Assembly (NCBI GenBank): GCA_002431345.1
Contig: DJEN01000072.1
Coordinates: 426-9,183, forward strand
Length of the DNA stretch: 8,758 nt
Source of the DNA: Megasphaera sp. UBA5897
Lineage (GTDB): Bacteria > Bacillota > Negativicutes > Veillonellales > Megasphaeraceae
Reading direction: 5' to 3'
Under the pieces are notes generated by a model that ran no database searches, was not told where the DNA came from, and saw only the letters and a program-made list of their open reading frames with translations. How positions within the stretch are numbered: position 1 is the stretch's first letter; each line of letters opens with the position of its first letter. The position numbers were made by a program, and so were the translations under genes. Shown here one piece after another: positions 4,049 to 8,758 of this stretch.

Positions 4049-6484
4049 TTATGTAGTTGAAAACGTTAGTTCTTTGCTGTTCTGACTGTCCATTTTCAAG
4101 GTATTGCCTTCATGGAGAGTGCCGCCCAGCAGCATTTCAGAAATCGGGTCTTCCACGAGTTTTTGAATGGCTCGTTTCAGCGGTCTGGCTCCATAAGCAA
4201 AATCAGATCCTTTTTTCACCAGCACGGCATCGGCTTTGTCTGTCCAGCTCATCGTTACGCCTTTGGCTTCCAGCCTTTTTGTCAAATCACGCAGCAAAAT
4301 CGCTACAATCTGACGCAAATCGTCTTCTTCCAGCGGCTTGAATACGAGTATTTCATCAATACGATTGAGAAATTCCGGACGGAAAAAGCATTTGACATCA
4401 TGTAAAATGTCCTTTTTGGCTTTGGCAAACGCCTGCTGCTTATCTGTTTTTTCATCAGCTGCTGCAGTAAATCCCATGACAGCTGTTGACGGCTTCAAAT
4501 GCTGGGCGCCCAGGTTGCTTGTCATAATAATGACGGTGTTGCGAAAATCAACAGTTCTTCCTTTGGAATCAGTCAAACGTCCTTCATCCAGCACCTGCAG
4601 CAGGAGGTTGAAGAAATCGCTGTTTGCTTTTTCTACTTCATCAAATAAAATGACACTGTAAGGATTGCGGCGGACTTTGTCCGTCAGTTCTCCCCCTTCT
4701 TCATAGCCTACATATCCAGGAGGTGCGCCTACCAGCCGGGATACGCTGTATTTTTCCATAAATTCACTCATGTCAATGCGAATCAGCGCATCTTTACTGC
4801 CAAAAAGCTGGCTGGCCAAGGTTCTTGCCAATTCTGTCTTGCCGACGCCGCTGGGGCCGAGAAACAGGAAAGAACCAATCGGGCGGTCGGCATCCTTGAG
4901 TCCGGCTCTGGCCCGGCGGATGGCTTTGGCAACGGCCTGCACGGCTTCGTCCTGGCTGATGACCCGTTTGTGCAGTTCGTCTTCTAAATGCAGCAGCCGC
5001 TGTGATTCTGTTGCCGTCAGCTGCTGTACCGGTATGCCCGTCCACGAGGAAACGACGTCGGCAATATCGTTTTCTGTCACGACCAGCTTGTCGTCATCGT
5101 GAAGTGCATTCTTTTCTTCCAACGCAGCCAGCGCGTCTGCCACGCGCTTGCCTTCGTCACGCAGAGCCGCGCACCGTTCAAAATCTTCTGCCGCTACAGC
5201 GGCTTCTTTTTCTTTTTGAATATCTGCCAGCTTGGTTTCCAATTTCTGGACTTCCTGTGAGGGAGCCAGCACGTTCATGCGTACTTTTGCTGCCGCTTCA
5301 TCCATGACATCTATCGCTTTATCCGGCAGATAACGGTCGGAAATATAGCGGGAAGCCAGCGTAACAGCAGCGTGAATCGCTTCATCGGTAATGCGTGCTT
5401 TGTGAAAAGCTTCATAACGGTCACGCAGTCCCAACAAAATCGCTTCTGTATCTTCTTCCGTCGGCTCGCCTACGAGTACTGTCTGAAAGCGGCGTGCCAA
5501 AGCGGCATCTTTTTCTAAATGCTTTTTATATTCATCCAGCGTTGTCGCGCCAACACACTGCAGTTCACCGCGGGCCAGCGCCGGCTTGAGAATATTGGCC
5601 GCATCCATGCCGCCTTCGACAGCGCCGGCTCCAATGAGTTGATGAATTTCATCAATAAACAAGATAATCGTTTCGTCGTGGCGAATGATGTCGAGTATTT
5701 TTTTGATGCGTTCTTCAAATTCGCCGCGATACTTGGTGCCGGCAACGATGCTCGTCAAATCCAAAGAAAAGATGCGCTTGTCTTTTAAGACAGGCGGTAC
5801 ATTGCCTGTCACGATACGCTGTGCCAATCCTTCGGCAATTGCCGTTTTGCCCACACCCGGTTCCCCGATGAGAATCGGGTTGTTTTTTGTGCGGCGGCAA
5901 AGAATCTGAATGACTCGGCTGATTTCTTTTTCCCGGCCAATGACAGGATCAATCGCATCTTTTTTTGCCAGGGCGTTCAAATCCCTGCCAAAATCATCGA
6001 GGGAAAGCGGCTGCTGCGCATGCATTACGTCCTCTTCATCTGCAGCACATGCGCCGATTTCATCCATGAGATTGGCTGTCATGGTATTAATGTTGACATC
6101 CATGCTTTCCAAAATGCGGACAGCCATGCAGCCCGTTTCCTGCAGCAGCCCCAGCAGCAGTTCTTCTGTGCTGATATAGGTCTGCCGCATTTCATTGGCT
6201 TGATATACAGCCAGCTCAATGGCTTTTTTGGTCCGCGGCGTCAAAATCATCCGGGTCGGCACGTCTTTGCCTACACCGATAATCGCTTCTATAGCGCGGC
6301 TGACATTTTCAGCTGTAATGCCCCACTGCGCCAGCAGCTGTCCGGCAATGCTGTTTTCACTGCGTGCCAGTCCCAGCAAAATATGTTCTGTTCCGACATA
6401 ATCATGACGAAAATCTCTTGCCGCTTCCTGGGCATATTGAATGACTTTTCTTGCACCTTCTGTAAACCGACTTGTATTCATCAT
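4049..6484 (-). CDS. clpC: ATP-dependent Clp protease ATP-binding subunit ClpC
   Basis: ClpC is the HSP100/AAA+ unfoldase that feeds proteins into ClpP in the cytoplasm. The length of 811 residues matches Bacillus ClpC (810). Domains in order: a double-repeat N domain (about 4-145) with GTEHILLGL (31-39) and STEELLLGL (105-113); D1 with Walker A GEPGVGKT (207-214), Walker B LFIDEIH (275-281) and Arg331/Arg332; a coiled middle segment (about 410-460) that includes a UVR-like stretch; D2 with Walker A GPSGVGKT (543-550), Walker B ILFDEVE (612-618), sensor-1 MTSNLGA (654-660) and sensor-2 GARPLKR (765-771). The ClpP-docking tripeptide is MGF (670-672), where Bacillus has VGF. The first of two ATGs (6484) is used, 8 nt after AAGGA and 3 nt after the mcsB stop. 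It is the last gene of the operon. All catalytic ATPase residues are present. Confidence 0.98.
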   Translation of the reverse strand: MMNTSRFTEGARKVIQYAQEAARDFRHDYVGTEHILLGLARSENSIAGQLLAQWGITAENVSRAIEAIIGVGKDVPTRMILTPRTKKAIELAVYQANEMRQTYISTEELLLGLLQETGCMAVRILESMDVNINTMTANLMDEIGACAADEEDVMHAQQPLSLDDFGRDLNALAKKDAIDPVIGREKEISRVIQILCRRTKNNPILIGEPGVGKTAIAEGLAQRIVTGNVPPVLKDKRIFSLDLTSIVAGTKYRGEFEERIKKILDIIRHDETIILFIDEIHQLIGAGAVEGGMDAANILKPALARGELQCVGATTLDEYKKHLEKDAALARRFQTVLVGEPTEEDTEAILLGLRDRYEAFHKARITDEAIHAAVTLASRYISDRYLPDKAIDVMDEAAAKVRMNVLAPSQEVQKLETKLADIQKEKEAAVAAEDFERCAALRDEGKRVADALAALEEKNALHDDDKLVVTENDIADVVSSWTGIPVQQLTATESQRLLHLEDELHKRVISQDEAVQAVAKAIRRARAGLKDADRPIGSFLFLGPSGVGKTELARTLASQLFGSKDALIRIDMSEFMEKYSVSRLVGAPPGYVGYEEGGELTDKVRRNPYSVILFDEVEKANSDFFNLLLQVLDEGRLTDSKGRTVDFRNTVIIMTSNLGAQHLKPSTAVMGFTAAADEKTDKQQAFAKAKKDILHDVKCFFRPEFLNRIDEILVFKPLEEDDLRQIVAILLRDLTKRLEAKGVTMSWTDKADAVLVKKGSDFAYGARPLKRAIQKLVEDPISEMLLGGTLHEGNTLKMDSQNSKELTFSTT

Positions 6485-6487
6485 CTA

Positions 6488-7567
6488 TCACATCCTTGCA
6501 CATTCAGATCGGGCATGCTCCGTCAGTACCTGCTGTATCTTGGCCGCCCGCTGCTTGTTTACTTCCGTTTCCGTGCCTGCCTGTCCCTGGCAGAGCTGCA
6601 AAAAGGCAGACGTACTGACGGTCGTAATAGCATCGTATACTTGTAAATCATACGGTGCCTCTTCTTCACTCACAGCAAAGCGCAAATCACTGGCCAGCCC
6701 CAGTGCTTCTTCTTCTTTTATGAGGTACGCATACCGCAGCAGTCCTTCAGCCCGTCGAAAGGTATCCTTCAGGGCATCTTCATGATGCTGCCGCAGCAAA
6801 CGGCGGCAGTTTCGTTCTTCCTGCACGACCTGCCGGACAATTTTATCCAGTTGTTCCAGTACGTCCTGTTCAGTAATGCCCAGCGTAACCTGGTTTGTAA
6901 TCTGAAACACATGTCCAATCGGCTCACTGCGGTCTCCATAGACACCGCATATAGTAAAACCGAATTTGGTAATTCCCTGAATAATGCGGTTGAGACGCTT
7001 CATGACGACCAGCGCCGGCACATGCAGTGTCACGCCGACAATCAAGCCGGTCCCTGTCAAAAAGGGACTGGATGTCAAATAGCCAAACTCATCATGAAAT
7101 GCCATATTTAGATGGCTTTCCAGCGTATCGTCTATCTGGGATGCATCTTCCCAGACACGGTCCAGCTGGAAGCCCGGTGCTGCCGTCTGAATACAGAAAT
7201 GATCTGCTTCATTCAACAGGATAGAGGCGGCGCCATCCTCACGCACCAGCAGGGCACGGTGCTGGGGCTTAGCTATCAATGCGGCAGAAGCAATATGCCT
7301 GGCCGCCAATACTTCTTGTTCTGCTGCCGGTATATCCGACAGGGATATATACGTATAGTCCCCTCTGCCCAGCATATTTAATGCCGGCAGGCGGGATTTT
7401 CCCGCTTGGCATACGGCTGCCAGTTCTTCGTCAGACGCGCGGGACGGAAAAGCATATGCTTTGAGATTACGTGCCAGCCGAATCCGGCTGTCCACGACGA
7501 CATCGGCGAAGGGGCCGCTGCCGGTCTGCCAAGGGATAAGGGGGGATGTCATCCACTGTATGGGCAT
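6488..7567 (-). CDS. mcsB: McsB protein-arginine kinase homologue, active site degenerate
   Basis: McsB normally phosphorylates arginines in CtsR, ClpC and unfolded proteins, marking them for ClpC-ClpP. The 359-residue protein is full length and aligns with Bacillus McsB throughout, with SRIRLARNL (27-35), PGFQLD (131-136), FGYLTS (161-166), GTG (172-174) and FQITNQVTLG (221-230). Compared with the Bacillus sequence as I remember it, key positions differ. The NEEDH loop is NEADH (119-123), so the second, catalytic Glu is Ala; the following Arg is Cys125. The catalytic Cys167 is Ser, and SCPTN reads SSPFL. The Arg after GTGL is Ile176, Arg207 is Cys and the 212 Glu is Asp. The RD of the regulatory RDxxRA motif is VN. 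The reading frame is intact and the start has GGAGG 8 nt upstream. It may be a pseudokinase acting as an adaptor. Orthology is firm; loss of activity is inferred. Confidence 0.93.
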   Translation of the reverse strand: MPIQWMTSPLIPWQTGSGPFADVVVDSRIRLARNLKAYAFPSRASDEELAAVCQAGKSRLPALNMLGRGDYTYISLSDIPAAEQEVLAARHIASAALIAKPQHRALLVREDGAASILLNEADHFCIQTAAPGFQLDRVWEDASQIDDTLESHLNMAFHDEFGYLTSSPFLTGTGLIVGVTLHVPALVVMKRLNRIIQGITKFGFTICGVYGDRSEPIGHVFQITNQVTLGITEQDVLEQLDKIVRQVVQEERNCRRLLRQHHEDALKDTFRRAEGLLRYAYLIKEEEALGLASDLRFAVSEEEAPYDLQVYDAITTVSTSAFLQLCQGQAGTETEVNKQRAAKIQQVLTEHARSECARM

Positions 7568-7570
7568 CTG

Positions 7571-8092
7571 TTATTCCTCCTTTTGCGTATCCGTATGGGG
7601 AACGTGCCGCTGCAGGGCTTTAATTTCATCCCGCACACGGGCTGCTTCTTCATACCGTTCTGCATGAACCAGCTGTTCCAAATGCTGCCGCAGCCGCCGT
7701 ATATGCGTCATCGTGCGGAATACGCCGGTCCCGCGGTTGGGTACTTTGCCGACATGCTTGCAGTGGCCGTGTATACGGCGCAGCAATGCCGGTATTTCCT
7801 CTTTAAAAGCCGCATAGCAGTCTGGACAGCCAAACTGCCCCAGCCGGTTAAATTCACTATATGTCATGCCGCAGCTGGCACACCGCGGTTCTTCTTTTGA
7901 TTGATCTGCGTAATCAGGATATGCCATTTTGCGAAAAAAATCATTGTCAACAATATTAAACCCGCGGAATTCACTATATTTGCGTTTTGCGTTGGCACAT
8001 GCTGCACACAAATGCATTTCCGTTCGCTGTCCATTTTCAAACGTTGTAATATGGACAACGGCTTCTCGTTTCTTGCAGACATCACATAACAT
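7571..8092 (-). CDS. mcsA: McsA zinc-finger activator of McsB/ClpC
   Basis: McsA is a small cytoplasmic zinc protein that activates the McsB kinase and helps turn off CtsR under heat or metal stress. The 173 residues contain four CxxC pairs (Cys3/6, Cys29/32, Cys71/74, Cys89/92), which can hold two zinc ions, a GKVPNRG segment (115-121) and a C-terminal UVR domain (about 134-162: LEQLVHAERYEEAARVRDEI), as in Bacillus McsA. The start is the ATG at 8092, with AAAGGAG (8103-8109) 10 nt upstream; an in-frame GTG at 8101 would lie on top of the ribosome site. It lies 25 nt after ctsR and 3 nt before mcsB. All zinc ligands are kept even though the partner kinase looks degenerate, which suggests the McsA-McsB complex still has a structural or adaptor role. 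Confidence 0.96.
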   Translation of the reverse strand: MLCDVCKKREAVVHITTFENGQRTEMHLCAACANAKRKYSEFRGFNIVDNDFFRKMAYPDYADQSKEEPRCASCGMTYSEFNRLGQFGCPDCYAAFKEEIPALLRRIHGHCKHVGKVPNRGTGVFRTMTHIRRLRQHLEQLVHAERYEEAARVRDEIKALQRHVPHTDTQKEE

Positions 8093-8102
8093 GGCTATCA
8101 CG

Positions 8103-8109
8103 CTCCTTT
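8103..8109 (-). promoter_or_regulatory. Ribosome binding site deciding the mcsA start
   Basis: AAAGGAG on the minus strand is followed after 10 nt by the ATG at 8092. It touches the GTG at 8101, so that GTG cannot be served by it, and the protein should begin MLCDVC rather than three residues earlier. Confidence 0.75.
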
Positions 8110-8117
8110 CGCCATGG

Positions 8118-8573
8118 CTAGCGCAAGTTAAGATGTTGTATGATGTGGCTCAGGACAGCCATCCGTTGTGTCTCATCACTGACGTCCTGGTACAAGGCTT
8201 CAAAGGTGTGATGCATTAAGATAGCTTCACGGTTGGTCAAGCGACGCTGTTTAATCAACTGATACAAGAAACCGTCCAAATCTTCCATGGTAATGCTCAC
8301 AGCCGGCAGCCGTTCTTGAATCAATACAGGCGTGCGGTCTTTCTTTTTGGGCGTAAGCTTAATAATCCGCACAAATCCACCGGAACCACGTCTGGATTCT
8401 ACCAAAAAGCCTTTGTCGCTGGAAAAACGAGTACTCAGCACATAACTAATCTGCGACGGGGCACATTTCAGTTCATCGGCTAATTCGTTACGCCGCAGTA
8501 CAATATTTTCTTCCTCTTCTTCCAACAACTTATGCAATATAAATTTTTCAATTTTATCGGCTAATACACTCAT
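8118..8573 (-). CDS. ctsR: Transcriptional repressor CtsR of class III heat-shock genes
   Basis: CtsR is a dimeric winged-helix repressor that binds GGTCAAA-type heptads at clp promoters and leaves DNA on heat. The 151 residues match the family over their full length: a helix-turn-helix with RRNELADELKCAPSQISYVLSTRF (27-50), the wing SRRGSGGFVRII (60-71) and a C-terminal helical dimer domain that McsB contacts in Bacillus. The tetraglycine thermosensor loop of Bacillus (GGGG) is GSGG here (63-66). Arg61 and Arg62 before it are kept; the equivalent Bacillus-type Arg contacts DNA and is a McsB target. The start is the ATG at 8573, 6 nt after AGGTG (8580-8584); an ATG at 8591 has no ribosome site. 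It is the first gene of the operon and probably autorepressed. Confidence 0.96.
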   Translation of the reverse strand: MSVLADKIEKFILHKLLEEEEENIVLRRNELADELKCAPSQISYVLSTRFSSDKGFLVESRRGSGGFVRIIKLTPKKKDRTPVLIQERLPAVSITMEDLDGFLYQLIKQRRLTNREAILMHHTFEALYQDVSDETQRMAVLSHIIQHLNLR

Positions 8574-8623
8574 ACGAATCACCTGCTTCATATACTAAAA
8601 GTGGTACAGTCATACATGTTTCT

Positions 8624-8664
8624 TTTGACTTTCACCTCTTTACATTATATTCGTCTTTTTGACT
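8624..8664 (-). promoter_or_regulatory. Candidate CtsR operator half-sites
   Basis: AGTCAAA occurs twice on the minus strand, at 8664-8658 (between -35 and -10) and at 8630-8624 (just after the predicted start). It equals the heptad of the CtsR box. The textbook box has two heptads 3 nt apart; here the copies are 27 nt apart. Each has only a poor neighbour, for example GGTGAAA directly before the second. They are good candidates by position, but the arrangement is unusual. Confidence 0.55.
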
Positions 8665-8672
8665 TATTGCAA
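8644..8672 (-). promoter_or_regulatory. Promoter of the ctsR-mcsA-mcsB-clpC operon
   Basis: TTGCAA (8672-8667) and TATAAT (8649-8644) on the minus strand are spaced by 17 nt, a housekeeping-type promoter. The start should be near 8637, giving a leader of about 64 nt. A CtsR-like heptad lies inside the spacer. Confidence 0.82.
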
Positions 8673-8685
8673 GAAAAAGAGCTTA

Positions 8686-8746
8686 CTTTACAGTAAAGGG
8701 AGTATCCCTTGGACCCACATATCATTCTGTAAACGTGCCGTTTACA
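8686..8746. repeat. Cluster of three short palindromes upstream of the ctsR promoter
   Basis: Three perfect inverted repeats follow each other: CTTTAC-A-GTAAAG (8686-8698), AAGGGA-GTA-TCCCTT (8696-8710) and TGTAAACG-TGC-CGTTTACA (8728-8746). The first and third share the TTTAC/GTAAA half. None is followed by a clear T-run on either strand, so they do not look like simple terminators. The last has the size and symmetry of an operator and may belong to a gene beyond the right edge. Confidence 0.5.
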
Positions 8747-8758
8747 TCGGCGTATATA

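Noticed and set aside
6020..6646. Plus-strand open frame of 208 codons
   Set aside because: It lies opposite clpC and mcsB, has no ribosome site or recognisable domain, and its composition is that of an antisense shadow.
7406..7900. Plus-strand open frame of 164 codons
   Set aside because: It is antisense to mcsA and mcsB, which are strongly supported, and the product resembles nothing.
8118..8591. CtsR start at the upstream ATG (8591)
   Set aside because: No Shine-Dalgarno precedes it, while the ATG at 8573 has AGGTG at 6 nt and gives the family N-terminus.
1..8758. CRISPR array, tRNA, rRNA or insertion sequence
   Set aside because: No regularly spaced repeats, no cloverleaf with TTC-loop sequence, no rRNA stretches and no transposase or paired terminal repeats were seen.

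Overview
All genes that can be supported lie on the minus strand, so the window is described from its right edge to its left. The gene content (a ctsR-mcsA-mcsB-clpC operon, a ThiW/ThiM thiazole salvage pair, an AGCS symporter) and the strong Shine-Dalgarno and TTGACA/TATAAT signals indicate a low-to-mid GC member of the Bacillota. The divergent McsB and the style of the thiazole genes suggest the Negativicutes (Megasphaera/Veillonella-like). That placement is an inference and was not searched.

Right part (8758 to about 3978): a clear promoter with candidate CtsR half-sites drives ctsR, mcsA, mcsB and clpC, which are closely packed (gaps of 3 to 25 nt), and a strong terminator follows clpC. 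This is the classical class III heat-shock operon: a repressor, a zinc-finger activator, a protein-arginine kinase homologue and a Clp unfoldase. The McsB here has lost several residues that define the active site of arginine kinases, and the CtsR thermosensor loop is GSGG instead of GGGG. The regulatory circuit may therefore work differently from that of Bacillus.

Middle (about 3919 to 3053): a HigB/HigA-type toxin-antitoxin pair, toxin gene first, has its own promoter. That promoter is buried in a 37-bp near-perfect palindrome. The transcript ends in a long terminator hairpin.

Left-middle (3030 to 1480): a consensus promoter, one AGCS-family alanine/glycine:cation symporter gene and its terminator.

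Left (1411 to 1): a consensus promoter, a structured leader of about 225 nt, then thiW (thiazole transport S-component-like protein) overlapping thiM (hydroxyethylthiazole kinase), which is cut by the window edge. The leader is not a complete classical TPP riboswitch. It ends in an intrinsic-terminator-like hairpin with a conserved-looking 41-nt internal segment, whose U-run touches the thiW start codon. This resembles the terminator-embedded layout described for HMP-PP (thiS-motif) riboswitches and is one of the two main points of interest, with the degenerate McsB.
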